A DNA stretch of 64,000 nt from Alentia gelatinosa (lineage: Eukaryota > Annelida > Polychaeta > Phyllodocida > Polynoidae): positions 20,063,088-20,127,087 of the forward strand of contig OX465579.1 of assembly GCA_950022655.1 (NCBI GenBank), written 5' to 3'. The first letter of the stretch is position 1. Every line of letters starts with the position of its first letter. The notes below the pieces were generated by a model. It was not told the origin of the DNA. It did no database searches and saw only the letters and a program-made list of their open reading frames with translations. The translations under genes and the position numbers were made by a program. Shown here in pieces: positions 11,368 through 22,494 of this stretch.

Positions 11368-11852
11368 GGTGGGATTCACACGTCGAGACTCACGTACCTG
11401 AGACTGGTGTACCTCACGTACTCTCAGACAATTCTCGGTTGGTACACAATTCTCATAGTAAAGTACTTTTTACCAGTCTCAAGGAAAAATGGCGAATTTG
11501 ATTCACATTGAACAATCACCCTGGGACTCATGTGCCCTTAAGGTGAGGGGTTTTACAGACACATATAATAATGCCTGCTGGCCTCCTATTGGCTAGGGTA
11601 GGTTCATATTCGCAGCAAGTCCATTTGTCTCACCAAAATGCCCCAGTAAATTTTAAACTTGTTTAAAATCAAAATCTCATGAGATTCTATACCTGGTTAG
11701 GGCAAATTGTCGCAGGGAATATAACTTGTCTCAGGGAAACGGAAACCCTACAATTCAGACGGGGAGATTGTGTTCCAGTACAGAATCTCTGCAGGATTTG
11801 TCTCAGACAAACACCATGTAAGGTACATGGACCCATTCGTGTGAATCCCACT
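11368..11852. mobile_element. MITE with GTGGGATTCACACG inverted ends, copy 1
   Basis: Ends GGTGGGATTCACACG and CGTGTGAATCCCACT are inverted. TAA lies outside the left and TTA outside the right. Internal blocks CTCAC.AAAAT..CCC, CCCATGAGATTCT-like, GATTCAGACGGGGAGAT-like and GTGTTCCAGTAC match copy 2 at 55499-56026 in the same order. Non-coding; Harbinger-like by end structure. Confidence 0.65.
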
Positions 11853-11937
11853 TTAAGGACTGTGAGTGCAGCTCAGTATTGACGGATTCAGGCCCTGACA
11901 TGTAGGACACGTGTCTGTAGGTAATACGAAGGAACGG

Positions 11938-12240
11938 CATCGAAATCCATAGCCCCTAAAAAATCTAAATGAGATTTGGTTGTGGAGTGTCTTTAGGAGG
12001 CAAAGTCAAGTGAGATTATGTAGCACACCAAAACGGATTATGGTGTATTTTCAGCGGCTATGTACAGATCGAATGCTGCTCAGATTTTATCTAACCCTTA
12101 TCACACACTAATTGACTAATGTTTGTGATCTCATAGCCAATCAAGTATTATGTTACAATACTCCATGGGCGGTGCATATGACTTCCCAATGTTAAGTCTA
12201 TTGGGAAAAAATACCAGAGGTGAAATAAAGCTTGTGATTT
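11938..12240 (-). mobile_element. Head-plus-hairpin composite, decayed
   Basis: Read on the minus strand, a head (12240 to about 12095) begins TTTATTTCACCTCTGGTATT and contains CAATAGACTTAACATTGGGA and CACAAACATTAGTCAATTAG, as in the heads at 21221 and 21547. It ends at GGGTTAGATAAAATC. A weak hairpin follows, with arms around ATAGCC..TAAAA (11953-11965) and TTTTCAGCGGCTAT (12049-12062). Closest relative: 19350-19627. Confidence 0.5.
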
Positions 12241-12714
12241 AACCATCTACCTTCAGTAGTCTCAATACAGGACACAATACTGAGAATGTCACAAATCTCT
12301 CACCGAGAGGAGTGTGCCCATGTCTCGATCTATATGTCCTGCCAACGTCAGTCGATGATGATGGGTAGGGGGTTCAAATAGCGAGGCAGAGTCGATCCAC
12401 ACTCGATCACTAATGCTATTTTTATGGATCGGATCCCATGCTACCCGTCCTCTGTGCCTGAAGGGATATTCGATGTTGACTCCAACGCATCACCCTCAAC
12501 TCAATACCGTATTATATTAGGCGTCTTCATAGATAGATTTTCTTCTTTTTTCTCCGGCGTAATATGAGCTATTCTGAGCAGCTCATGCGGCCATGTACAT
12601 GAGGTAAATGCATTGTAGTTCCTTTAGAACATACACAAGATGTTAGTAAGTCATGTACTAATAAAAAAAAAGCAGCAAATATGAAAATTCAACAAGAACC
12701 CGTCTATGATATAT

Positions 12715-13130
12715 CCTATCTGTGGATTCCCCACACCCCATACTGCGTAGGTACTTTATGGGTAGTCCCATTACATTCCTAATGCAAATATTCATTGACA
12801 TTTCTATGAATTTATCAAATACCTACCCGTTACATACATCACTTCTATGATGAGAATTGATTGGTTGGTTTCTATTCATTCATAGAATCCACGGCTACAT
12901 GCCATGGGTTGCAACAACTGTGTCTTTGATTGGCTAAAATCAATAGGTCAGCCTTGGTAGAAATGCGTCAGCCTTGGTAATAAAACAATAGATATCACAT
13001 ACAATGTAATTACATAGCTTTGAGGCCATACACCACAGATTTGAATTCATATACAATGGTTATGGTATCTGACAATGGGTAGTGGTTTACTGAGTCCCCT
13101 TACATTCTCAATAAGTGTTTTTCATAACAT
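12715..13130. repeat. Fragments of composite heads and of a dispersed repeat
   Basis: 12885-13000 (CTACATGCCATGGG..., GTCAGCCTTGGTA twice) matches 41685-41850 and 45215-45320. 13018-13130 (TTTGAGGCCATACACCACAG, GGTTATGGTATCTGACA, TTTACTGAGTCCCC, TACATTCTCAAT) matches the head at 45712-45830. All are diverged. Confidence 0.5.
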
Positions 13131-13604
13131 GGATGATAAAGATAATAATACCTCTAATCATACTGAATTCCTATGTTTTATATATTTATCAGGACGATAC
13201 ACCTTTATTCTACTTGAACTAATACATACTCCCTATTGCCGGGCTCTGCTCAAATAGGCAGGCTCGCAAAAGCCTACAGAGCAGTCAGGCTTTATCCGAT
13301 ACATCTTATAAAATGACCTTGCCCTTAGGTTCGTCATATGGTACCTGGAATAAGCTGCCTTTCTGGCTACCCGAATAATGAGACGTTTAATCATGACAAT
13401 CGGCCGAAGTGGATGGTTCTCATGTTGAACACAGTGGCCGTTCTATTGGCCAGTTCTTCCATGGAGCTAACAGGTGCGTGGCAAAAATTACACCAGGCAA
13501 TATTCGGTTGGCCTTTTCAGATTTCTATACTTCTTTTCTCGTGTCAGTTATGTTTTCCCCCGAAAAAGAAGAAGAAGGGAAATGAATGACTAAATGAGAA
13601 AGAC

Positions 13605-13765
13605 AAGGAAAGAGAGAGAGAGAGAGGGAACGAGAGGAAAACTGAGATACAGGTGGATAGAGAGACAGGTAAATAGAGAGAGAGAGATAGAGAGAGAGAA
13701 AGAGAGAGAAACAGAGAGAGAGAGAGAGAGTGAGAAAGAGAGAAACAGAGACCGACGAAAGAGAT
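13605..13765 (+). repeat. (GA)n-rich polypurine microsatellite
   Basis: An imperfect GAGAGA/GAAAGA/GACAGA tract on the + strand. Open frames on the other strand here are low-complexity Ser/Leu strings, not genes. Confidence 0.85.
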
Positions 13766-14065
13766 AGACAGGGACAGAAGCAATTTGACTTCATATCATT
13801 TTATTTCTAATCGAATACATTTTTGGGGATGGGCATCGCAAATGCTATTGATTAAAGGTTTGGTGGGACAACATCATTACCGTTAGGGGCCTGGGAGGGG
13901 GCACCACCGAGATCTAATACTGATAAATGAACTGACATGCTACAGCAAGAAAAGCAAGGCGCAGATCAATGGCTCAGCGCTAATGAGAAGCCTCGGCGAG
14001 CCGCTCCAACTGCTCGGCCATTTTTCTTTTCTAATATTTTCGCTAAGAGCATAATGAAGCTGACG

Positions 14066-14420
14066 AGGATAGTAAGGGGCTCACAAGGCATTGATCGGCG
14101 AGCAGGATGGCGCCGTGTGCTGTCCATGCAAACCCATGTCCATGTAATACTTCCCCAATAGAGCGAGTACTATTATTATACACCCATAGCCAAGAAACCT
14201 AACCTCGAAAATCCGGAAACCTCTTCAATCTTCTACATTTACGTATAAACAACAGCAGTGTGATCCTTACGGCGGAACTGCCTTGAATAATACCAGCGAT
14301 AAGTCCCAACAGACACTCTTTTGATGGCCACATCATTATTATACAAGGAAGATAGTATTGGGCTCACAAGGCATTGATCCACAAGCAGGATAGAGTGTGT
14401 GCTGTCCATGCAAACCCACA
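14066..14420 (+). repeat. Local duplication units A, B, A'
   Basis: Unit A (14066-14145) and A' (14348-14420) share GGGCTCACAAGGCATTGATC and GTGTGCTGTCCATGCAAACC. Unit B (14235-14345: AACAACAGCAGTGTGATCCT, AATAATACCAGCGAT) recurs at 16878-16990. The duplications appear non-mobile and diverged by several percent. Confidence 0.7.
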
Positions 14421-14910
14421 ATGCTCACACCAACACCACCAACACACCAACACTACCCTCCATCAACACCACAACATCATCACTACTAAACTAAAACCAC
14501 CACCACCATCACACCGACCACAACCAACAATACTAATGCCACCCTAAAGGGCCACCACCCCAAATATCCCCACACCACATAACCATACTACCACACTACC
14601 ACAAATAATGATACCACCCTAAATGACCATCAACCTGATCACAACCACACCACATAACCATACTATCAGAAATAATGATACCACCCTAAAAGACCACCAA
14701 CAACAACACCCACACAAGCACCACACTACTACCACACCTCTATCACAAAAACTAACACCAACCTAAAAGACCAACGCGACCTACATCACCAACACTACCA
14801 CACCACACCCATACTACCGCCAATCCTAATACCACCCTAAAAGACCACCAGGAACACCACCACATTACCACACCACCATCAATACTAATACCACCCTAAA
14901 AGGCCACCAG
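14420..14910 (+). repeat. CA-rich minisatellite, ~60-80-bp unit
   Basis: The phrase ACTAATACCACCCTAAAAGA followed by CCACCA recurs at about 14531, 14606, 14670, 14752, 14825 and 14886, with ACCACCACACTACC-type filler between. One more unit (CTAATACAACCTTAAAGATCC) sits at about 15388, so the array seems interrupted by 14911-15345. Confidence 0.75.
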
Positions 14911-15345
14911 TCTCATTACGCACAGCATCCGCAGCCTCCACAACAGCCTCCCCGCCTTCCGGGGGCGAGCAGCTCCTTGAATTGCTCAGGACGTGCGGAC
15001 ACGTCAGCTGCACAATGACCGGAGCAGGTCGAGTGAAGACGGAGTGGATCTGCTCGTGGTGCTCGTACCAGGGGCGGTCGTGGGGGGCGGTGAAGAGGTG
15101 GGCTTGGAAAGGGAAGGGTGTAAATCCATACTACGGTGACGGCTTGTGTAGTGACGTAGGGTGCCTCAGCGGAGTGAGAGAGTAATGTAATGATAAGGCT
15201 TCTGTCTTTGTCTTGCATTTCCATGTGCAGACGAAAAAGCCAGCGATAATATGCAACCTGTACAAACGTTAAAGTCAGTTGAAGGTGATATTTTTGCTGA
15301 GGCCTGTCTGATTTTAATGGATGACATCCATAAAGACTGATCACC
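14911..15345. repeat. GC-rich insertion splitting the CA-rich array, with unit C
   Basis: It starts with GC-rich sequence containing GAGCAGCTC (14967). Its second half, about 15107-15260, is duplicated at 15802-15965 (GGTGTAAATCCATACTAC, GGCTTGTGTAGTGA.GTAGGG, GAGAGAGTAATGTAAT, AAGGCTTCTGTCTTT). Non-coding. Confidence 0.6.
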
Positions 15346-15430
15346 AACAACACTACCATGACCACATCTACACTACCACACTACTGTCAAAACTAATACA
15401 ACCTTAAAGATCCACCAGCATCAACATCAT

Positions 15431-15746
15431 TATCTCACCCCTGGTACAAGTTTAGCCATAGGAATAACATTAGAAAAAAAATACTCAATGGTCACCCCTG
15501 TAAAGTGGCAATACTACGCCACGGCCGTGGCGTAGTGAATTTGAGATGACATCATATGGATTCGCAAAGTCTATTCTAATTATTGTGAAAGCTTGATGAT
15601 ATTTAATTTGATAAAAAAGGGGTGAGATGAATCCAGAACTGCATTCAAATTCTAAAATACACAATACTCCACTCGTTTGAATGACGATTGCGGCCCATCC
15701 AAACTCGTGGAGTATTGTCTATTTACACGATTCTCGATGCAGTTCT
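15431..15746 (+). mobile_element. Head-plus-hairpin composite
   Basis: The head 15431-15629 has ends TATCTCACCCC (15431-15441) and GGGGTGAGAT (15619-15628), the same TIR as the composites at 21221 and 21547. The hairpin tail runs 15635-15746: AGAACTGCATTCAAATTCTA.../...CGATGCAGTTCT with a shared inner arm ACAATACTCCAC.CGTTTG, around a 14-base loop GACGATTGCGGCCC. The head also contains a 24-bp perfect palindrome at 15513-15536. Confidence 0.65.
15513..15536. repeat. 24-bp perfect palindrome
   Basis: ACTACGCCACGG followed directly by its reverse complement CCGTGGCGTAGT, with no loop. ACTACGCCACG is also part of the hairpin arm at 58612-58624, which links it to the foldback tails. Confidence 0.8.
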
Positions 15747-15801
15747 ATATATATATATACACAACCACCATTACCCATAGTGTGGTGTTCTTGGTGGTGT
15801 G

Positions 15802-15965
15802 ACAGGGAATGGTGTAAATCCATACTACACGGCTTGTGTAGTGATGTAGGGTGCTTCAACGGAATGAGAGAGTAATGTAATAATAAGGCTTCTGTCTTTT
15901 TCTTATATGGCGTTTCCACATTCCAGTGAAAAGAAAGCTTTTATATGCAATCTGTCGGAATTCAG
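15802..15965 (+). repeat. Second copy of unit C
   Basis: Repeats about 15107-15260 (see the entry at 14911) with small indels; for example ACGGTGACGG became ACGG. It lies 60 bp past a composite element. Confidence 0.7.
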
Positions 15966-15984
15966 TGGTTCTGCTTGAAACATC

Positions 15985-16275
15985 ACCAGTGTGCAAAATC
16001 TCTGGTGGTCAGAATAAACGCTGTTTTTCAATGACAATGATTGTAGTCGCCGACTGCTTTTTGACACTCGAATTCATTTTGCCTCCGATCGATTCATCAA
16101 GGCAACATTTCGTCGGTGGTACAAAAAGTCGGTCTTTGGTGCTATATTGCGTAATGGTAAAGGAAAATAAATCGTTGACCTTTTTGATTTCCACCTAACG
16201 ATTATTGCAACTAAAGTGTCCCATAATTGGTCGGCGGTGCAAAATGTTGTCATAATCGGTAAGTGGAATTGCCAC
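15985..16275. repeat. Decayed GTTTACAC-type MITE sequence
   Basis: Words shared with the Harbinger-like MITEs (TCGGTGGTACAAAAAGTCGG, TTTGGTGCTATATTGCGTAA, TCCACCTAACGATTA, CATAATCGGTAAGTGGAA) are present. Ends are not resolvable. Confidence 0.4.
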
Positions 16276-16279
16276 ATTA

Positions 16280-17128
16280 CAAGATAAAAACATTCCGTTT
16301 CTACCAGTACTACTCTCTGTTCTCTGATTATTTACTCAGAAAAACATAAACATATTAATAATAAAACACTGTCATCACTACCATTTTGAAATAGGAACAC
16401 ACGCTATTGTTCATCATTCATGAATACGCACGAAATTATTAGGAAAAGAACAACAATTAAAAGATTTGGATTTTATTCAGTCAGTTGGTCAATTGGTACT
16501 TTGTAGGGTCCAGACATGTCAAGCATTTGTTTTGTGTGTAGTGCTTGGCCTCGGTCAGCTGAGCAAGCACCTAAGTCACTCAAACACTGGTACTCTGCAT
16601 CTTTACCAACCACATAGATTTGGCACACAGACAGTGTAGTGATAGGAATAAAGTCTCTATCACCTACCCCTAGGCAGCGTATCTGATCTTATCTTACTCC
16701 CTAAAGACCTCTGCCATCACACACACTCACACTTACAGGGTAGACAAAAAATATAGAGAAAAAAATATAATCAATTATATTTAATCATTAATGCCTCAGT
16801 AAGTCCTTGGTAAGTAAATTTCAAGCGTATCTCCTCGTAAATCCGGAATTCTGTCACCCGAAATCAGTTTCTCTCTAATCTTATAATTTTACGTCTCAAC
16901 AACAGCAGCGTGATCCTTTTACGGCGCAACTGCCTTAAATAATACCAGCGATCAGTTGAAACAGAGCCTCCTTTGACGACCACATCATTAGTACACCAAT
17001 ACCTGGAGAAACGTTTGCTGCCACTGGGCGGCGCTGTGCGGCCTAAGTGCCCGCCGCCAGGGGTCGCGGCCGTTTAAAGCTCTCATTAAAGCTGACAGCC
17101 TTCTTCCCAGCATGACAGGTCAGTGCAG
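16280..17128. other. Mostly unique; contains duplicate of unit B
   Basis: Only 16878-16990 (copy of 14235-14345) and a short GC-rich patch at 17015-17080 stand out. No gene seen. Confidence 0.4.
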
Positions 17129-17131
17129 TAA

Positions 17132-17580
17132 GGCCAAGGTTACACCTGCCAACGGAAAATTCACGGATTGAATTTCAGAATAGTACTTAGCGTCGGTTGG
17201 TGGTGCTCCCCGAGAAATTATCAGTAGCGATAATCGGTGACACTGCAAGTTATTTAGGCGTTTGCACCTTCTGATTGGTTATACATTTTTTATACATTTA
17301 CTTTTTCATCGGCCGATTATTCGGCAAAGATCATGTTATACAGCGACCACCGACCGACTTCGTCAACGACTGACAAAATCAAAGTGCTCTGATTTCATAG
17401 GAGAGGCTTTATATTTGAGGGTGAAATATTTAAGTACTTTCCTGGAAAACGTAGAAGAAACAATGCATACACTGTCCCCTCAACGATTAATTGATATCGA
17501 GGTGAGTCGGTGGCCACCTCCTATAGGATTTTCGGAGAATGCGAATTATCGGCGCTGTTTTATTTAACTAATGGAAAATG
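17132..17580. repeat. Harbinger-like MITE fragments
   Basis: TAA at 17129-17131 is followed by GGCCAAGGTTACACCTGCCA, the MITE left end, then ATTCACGGATTG and GTCGGTTGGTGGTGCTCCCC. A matching right end is not clear. 17250-17560 carries further CGACCG.C and TCGGTGG words. Confidence 0.45.
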
Positions 17581-18351
17581 GCCTTTAAGTGTGTCAGATT
17601 GAGGACTGGGTGAAACTTTGCTTTGGTCAATTGTAAGAGTGAAACTTGCTCCTTTGCTACTGAGCCTACCTGGCCAAACACATGCCTGACAAGGTATTCT
17701 TTGCATATGAGAAAAATAGGTATATGAGCGTAATACGTTTATTATTCCCGTCTAGATCATCCCCAGTGAGAATGTAGAGATAACATCATATTCTATAATA
17801 TTCTAGTACCGAGTTAAGCGTGCACATCACCTCAGTAATATCTGAAGTATGGTCGAAATAACGATGGAACAACGCAACTTAGCGTTAGAGGTAGAGATGT
17901 GAATGCACACTTTTTTTATATTATTACTTTTTTTATTGTATACATACAGTTCTAACTCGGTGGTTAGATCTTCCACTGTAAGATAATCCAGCAATACAGC
18001 ATATTCCACTTACATCGAAATTAATGTGGGAAAAAAATGAAAATAAGTAAATAAACAAATAAATAAGTAATAAGCTTGGCCTTCATATACTTATCTATAT
18101 ATGGGAAAACGAGACAGTTATTAACTCTTAAGTTCAGAGAGACCATTCTTTATCTTACGATATCTACTTTTTACCAGCAATCATATCTTAAATGAAAAAC
18201 AACAACAACGGGATCCTGGGGCCTGTTGGATAAATTAGACCCCTGTATGATGACTCTTTTTTGTACATCAACGAGACCTGGGAACAGTGCGGGTCAACTC
18301 TATTCAACACTTATGGACGAACTTCTACCAGCTAGGTCCGTCTTAGCGAAC

Positions 18352-18729
18352 AAGCCCCTCCACCCCTTCTGAGTGACACAGGGACTGGTCTCATCCGTAA
18401 TCGGCCGTGTAGACTGGCGCGATTTTGCGCCAGACTCCCCAAGCAGAGGTCTGGCTACTGGTCAGGACATCTGCTTGGAGATTGATACCGCCTCACTTTG
18501 ATCTCAATCGAGACATAGTCAGGAGCAGGCAGGGTACTCGAGGAGGGGAGGGGGAGAGGTAGAGGGAGGTATAGGGTTACAGGGAGTGGCTTGGGGTCAT
18601 AAACAGGAGATTCTAGTCCGAGTTGACAAGTCTTTGATTCATGGGCTAATCACATGCTATAATCAATTGTATTCCGAATTTCTTTAATCATTTAATGAAT
18701 GTTCATAATCAAAGACTTGAGCAAATCTA
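18352..18729 (+). mobile_element. TAGACT-family DNA element, 5'-truncated copy
   Basis: Nearly identical to 53075-53457: GTGACACAGGGACTGGTCTC, GTAGACTGGCGCGATTTTGC, GGTCTGGCTACTGGTCAGGA, a G-rich block, then an inverted pair AGTCTTTGATTCATG/CATAATCAAAGACT. It ends CAAATCTA at 18729. The first ~30 bp of the family are replaced at the left edge. It lacks a ~30-bp segment that the other copies have near 53225 and 23645. Confidence 0.8.
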
Positions 18730-19349
18730 CCTTGTACCCTGTATTGTCGTAGGCATAGGTTATTCAACACACCCCAGGTGTACAATGCCCACTGTGCAAA
18801 CACTTTGCTAGTGACCCATCACCAGGGACAAGAGAGGGCAGGAGCTGGTGAGACCTTGACAAGGTCAACGCTGAGTGGACCAGAAGGGCGCTAACTCTAA
18901 CGCTAACCGAATCGTGTGAAAGCACCTGAGATTCATTATCAACCGCTTAGATCCTAATAACCTCCCTTTTAACACTCTCTTCACCTCCGCGTACATACAC
19001 GTATACTTACCTACGCTATTGGCAGGGCTGGCAATTCTTCAGAGCATGCAGAGTTTTCTTGTCGGTCAGTGGCCGGATCATATTTCACAAGGTAGGGGAG
19101 GGGGCGATAATTAATGCTGTTAATGAGCAGGCCGCTGCTGCCTTTGTACGATACTAATGAGGATCCGCGTCGACGTGAAAGGCCCGCTAATGACGGACCT
19201 GCAAACCCCTGGTGATGGCGGTGTGGCGGGGAGAGCGGCGCCGGGAGCTGGGGTCCTCCAGGCGGCCTCCACGGCCCGGCCTTACCGTCCTCCTCCTCCT
19301 CCAGTGTACACCTGTGGCAGGGTGAATGATAAGAAGGAACCGCATTGAG

Positions 19350-19627
19350 ATCTGTAGCCGCTGAAAATATGCCATCAGGTTGGAATGCGGAGTAATTTCA
19401 TGAGGCAATGAAGAGTGAAATTATGTAGCAAAGCAAAATGAGTCATGTATTTTCACTGGCTATGGATCGAGTTCAGTCTAGATTTTATCTAACTCCTATC
19501 ACTGACTAATCGGCTGACATTTGTGATATCATTTCCCATTGAGTATTTCTTTGACTTTTCTCAATGGGCGTTGAGTACGAGCTTCCAATGTTAAATCTAT
19601 GGGAAAAATACCAGGGGTGAGATAATA
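19350..19627 (-). mobile_element. Head-plus-hairpin composite
   Basis: On the minus strand: head 19627-19483, starting ATTATCTCACCCCTGGTATT and ending GGAGTTAGATAAAATC. The hairpin tail 19482-19350 has arms CCATAGCCAGTGAAAATACA and ATATTTTCAGCGGCTACAG. The segment 19387-19406, read in reverse as GCCTCATGAAATTACTCCGC, matches the core at 40795-40814 at 16 of 20 bases. Confidence 0.6.
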
Positions 19628-20044
19628 TACGGAAAACGGCTTGCTGTCTTCGTACGTTATATTTAAAGAGGTTTTTTGTTTGCTTCGTCCTTAGGATGAA
19701 TACTAGTAGAAAGGCAAAATATCTATGCCTACAAAGGTATATCTATATTGACATACATTCTACAATATGAGATAATTCCTGGTCACAAGTATATGACCTT
19801 CAGTCCTCGACACACCTGTCCTTAATTGCGAATGCACCTGGCATTCCACTTCCTCTCGTTATCAGGTGAGGCTGACAACAAAGCCTATTTTGATGAGATG
19901 ATTACGTAAGATCATCCACTTTACCTGCTTTGATAACTTGGCCATCCTTACCTCACCCACCTGGTTATCATCTCTATCCACCAGGAAATAATTAAGTTAT
20001 ATCAATGTAGATAAAGGTATCAGATTCTTGTTGAAGTAAATATG

Positions 20045-20335
20045 CTTGCCAACGGAGTGTTTTACAAAATCCAGGGGTTCTTTGTGTTTTGAAATCGTCG
20101 GAGGTCTCTAAGGTCGGTTAATGGTGCTATGATGCGCAATCTGGGGTTGAAAAATCAGTGTCTGGGTCCGTTTACACTTACCAATATCTTATCAAAATGT
20201 ATAAGGTGGTGTCAGATTCTTAAATCTGTGGTCAAAATTTATAAGAGTAAGTTTTGCCTTACACGAACGTGTAATAATCGATCGGCAGTGCCTTATTCTA
20301 TAATCGGTGGTCAACTTTAAAATTATTTTTTTCAT
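20045..20335. repeat. Harbinger-like MITE, ends unresolved
   Basis: Aligns with the middle and right of 24370-24798: CCAACGGAGTGTTTTACAAA, GTCGG..., TGGTGCTATGATGCGCAATC, TTTACACTTACCAATATCTT, CTATAATCGGTGGTC. Non-coding. Confidence 0.5.
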
Positions 20336-20613
20336 TGGTAGGTGTATCTTTGGCCCTAGCTGTGAATGACGTTTATAAATGGGTCCACATGTCGCCAGTT
20401 ATAGACGTGAATGTCTCACCGACTCGGCCCTGCTTCCTGTCAGTCCGCCTGGGGGCTACTGATAGCGGCCCGAGGTCGGTCAGCGCCAGGGGGCAGAGTC
20501 AGCACCCCCTCTGCCCCACCCCACCCGTGGGAAATAGCCGTAGAGAAGGTAGCAAAACCCTGGAGTAGTATAGTAATCTGTACACATGGTCACACCATCA
20601 CGGGTGAGGGTAT

Positions 20614-21369
20614 GGTGAGTGTATGGGGGTTGGGGAGAGCAGACACTGCATTGACAACGAAATGTGCACCAATTATTTAGGTAGTGTACGAAAGTCACTA
20701 GGTGGTTCTCCTTTATCATCTCACCCCTGGTATTTTATGATCTGACGGTTCTTGATAGTAATGCTCCATAAGTCCCTAGATTTAACATTGGGAACTCGAT
20801 TCCAACGCCCATGAGATATCTAGGAAAAACATCTAGGAGATTATGTCACAAATGTTAGTCCATTAGGTGAGTGTATGGGGGTTGGGGAGAGCAGACACTG
20901 CATTGACAACGAAATGTGCACCAATTATTTAGGTAGTGTACGAAAGTCACTAGGTGGTTCTCCTTTATCATCTCACCCCTGGTATTTTATGATCTGACGG
21001 TTCTTGATAGTAATGCTCCATAAGTCCCTAGATTTAACATTGGGAACTCGATTCCAACGCCCATGAGATATCTAGGAAAAACATCTAGGAGATTATGTCA
21101 CAAATGTTAGTCCATTAGGTGAGTGTATGGGGGTTGGGGAGAGCAGACACTGCATTGACAACGAAATGTGCACCAATTATTTAGGTAGTGTACGAAAGTC
21201 ACTAGGTGGTTCTCCTTTATCATCTCACCCCTGGTATTTTATGATCTGACGGTTCTTGATAGTAATGCTCCATAAGTCCCTAGATTTAACATTGGGAACT
21301 CGATTCCAACGCCCATGAGATATCTAGGAAAAACATCTAGGAGATTATGTCACAAATGTTAGTCCATTA
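20614..21369 (+). repeat. Perfect tandem triplication, 3 x 252 bp
   Basis: Units begin GGTGAGTGTATGGGGGTTGG at 20614, 20866 and 21118 and run to ATTAG before the next start, with no differences seen by eye. The unit comprises ~107 bp of unique flank plus most of a composite head (CATCTCACCCCTGG to CAAATGTTAGTCCATTAG). The third copy alone continues into the rest of the head and a hairpin tail. Identity this high means a very recent event or an assembly artefact. Confidence 0.95.
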
Positions 21370-21546
21370 GTCAATGTGGATGGTGAAATAAATTCAGAAA
21401 CCCATTTAAGATCAGGGTTAGAGCTCGATCCCATCTCGTTTGAATCGCTACGTAATTCACAAGGAGAAGCAGCGTGAACTACGTAGCGATTCAAACAAGG
21501 TGGGATACGAGCTTTGACCCTGTACTTTCAAAGGTTTCCTCTATAT
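21221..21546 (+). mobile_element. Head-plus-hairpin composite (third array copy)
   Basis: The head 21221-21390 opens CATCTCACCCCTGG and ends GGTGAAATAA. The tail 21391-21546 is a hairpin: GGGTTAGAGCTCGATCCCAT and ...GTTTGAATCGCTACGTA pair with TACGTAGCGATTCAAAC and ATGGGATACGAGCTTTGACC. It is followed directly by the next composite. Confidence 0.75.
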
Positions 21547-21847
21547 TATCTCACCCCAGATATTTTTTCTCCATAGACTTAACATTGGAAACTCGTATCT
21601 AACACCCATTAGATATTTAGGAAAAATATCCAATGGGGGATAATGTCACAAATGTTAGCCCATTAGTCAATATTAAGGGTGAGATAAATTCAGAAACCCA
21701 TTCAAGTTTAGGGTCAGAGCTCGATCCCATCTCATTTGAATCACATAGCAATTCACGCGGCTTCGCCTTGTGAATTACTACGTGATTCAAACTCGATGGG
21801 ATACGAGCTCAGACCCTAAACTTTCATGGGTTTCCTCTATAGTATCT
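21547..21847 (+). mobile_element. Head-plus-hairpin composite, recent copy pair member
   Basis: The head 21547-21686 has ends TATCTCACCCC and AAGGGTGAGATA. The tail runs to 21847, with arms TTTAGGGTCAGAGCTCGATC/GAGCTCAGACCCTAAA and GAATCACATAGCAATTCAC/GTGAATTACTACGTGATTC and loop GCGGCTTCGCCTT. Over 301 bases it differs from 43117-43417 at only four positions. Confidence 0.85.
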
Positions 21848-21859
21848 ATCCCTGGCCAT

Positions 21860-22310
21860 CATCGTTGAACCCCAGAGCACACTATACCATTTCCACCTGA
21901 CAACTGATTATTACCAATGACTGGCTTTAGGCCAATTTAATTGCCACCGATTATTTGTACTGAAGACTGTTCATCAGTGAGCCAACGATTCACTGGGCGA
22001 TGAAGTTTTGCATGGTGTTTGAAACAGAAATCGTTCACCTGTAATTTCTCTCCAATTTCCACCTGACAAGTATTTGCACTAAAGTGGCAAATAATCGGTG
22101 GGTGATGCTAAATGCCATAATCGGTGGCAAGACACATCGGGTCGAAAGCCCACATATCAGAAGCAAGTCGCTCACCCCAATACATATAAGGCACAGAGTG
22201 ATTGTTAGTTCTTCCATCATCCACCAGGAAAGTGTAAGATTACGCCACTGTAGTCGGAAGACAATCGCTGTTATCAGTTGTATGATCCATTAATATTCGT
22301 GAGATGGCAA
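21860..22310. repeat. Decayed GTTTACAC/CACCTGAC-type MITE cluster
   Basis: Repeated words TTTCCACCTGACAA (twice), AATAATCGGTGGGTGATGCT, CATAATCGGTGGC and CAACGATTCACTGGGCGATGA. No clean ends. Confidence 0.4.
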
Positions 22311-22494
22311 GCCAAACAAAAAAATAATCCATTGTTAACGGCCTCCACCTTTTCTTGCGTGGGGGACAAGATGGCCGCCTCCATAACACAATAGCTATCC
22401 GCCCTTATCTTCCCTACGCATCCCCTAAAAAACTCTTCACCCAAAACACCCGCAACCCACCCTCCTCACTACCCCCAACCCAGGACACAATGAA

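Noticed and set aside
13525..13794. Leu/Ser-rich open frames on the minus strand
   Set aside because: They are translations of the GA microsatellite.
14916..15365. 149-codon open stretch on the minus strand
   Set aside because: It spans a duplicated GC-rich unit and a minisatellite edge, and its product has no recognisable domain.
15577..15597. ATTGTGAAAGCTTGAT, similar to the bantam microRNA
   Set aside because: It has an inserted base, no precursor hairpin, and lies inside a mobile-element head.
20860..20872. TTAG|GTGAGT at the junctions of the 252-bp units as recursive splice sites
   Set aside because: The acceptor side lacks a pyrimidine tract and the junction is a by-product of the tandem duplication.
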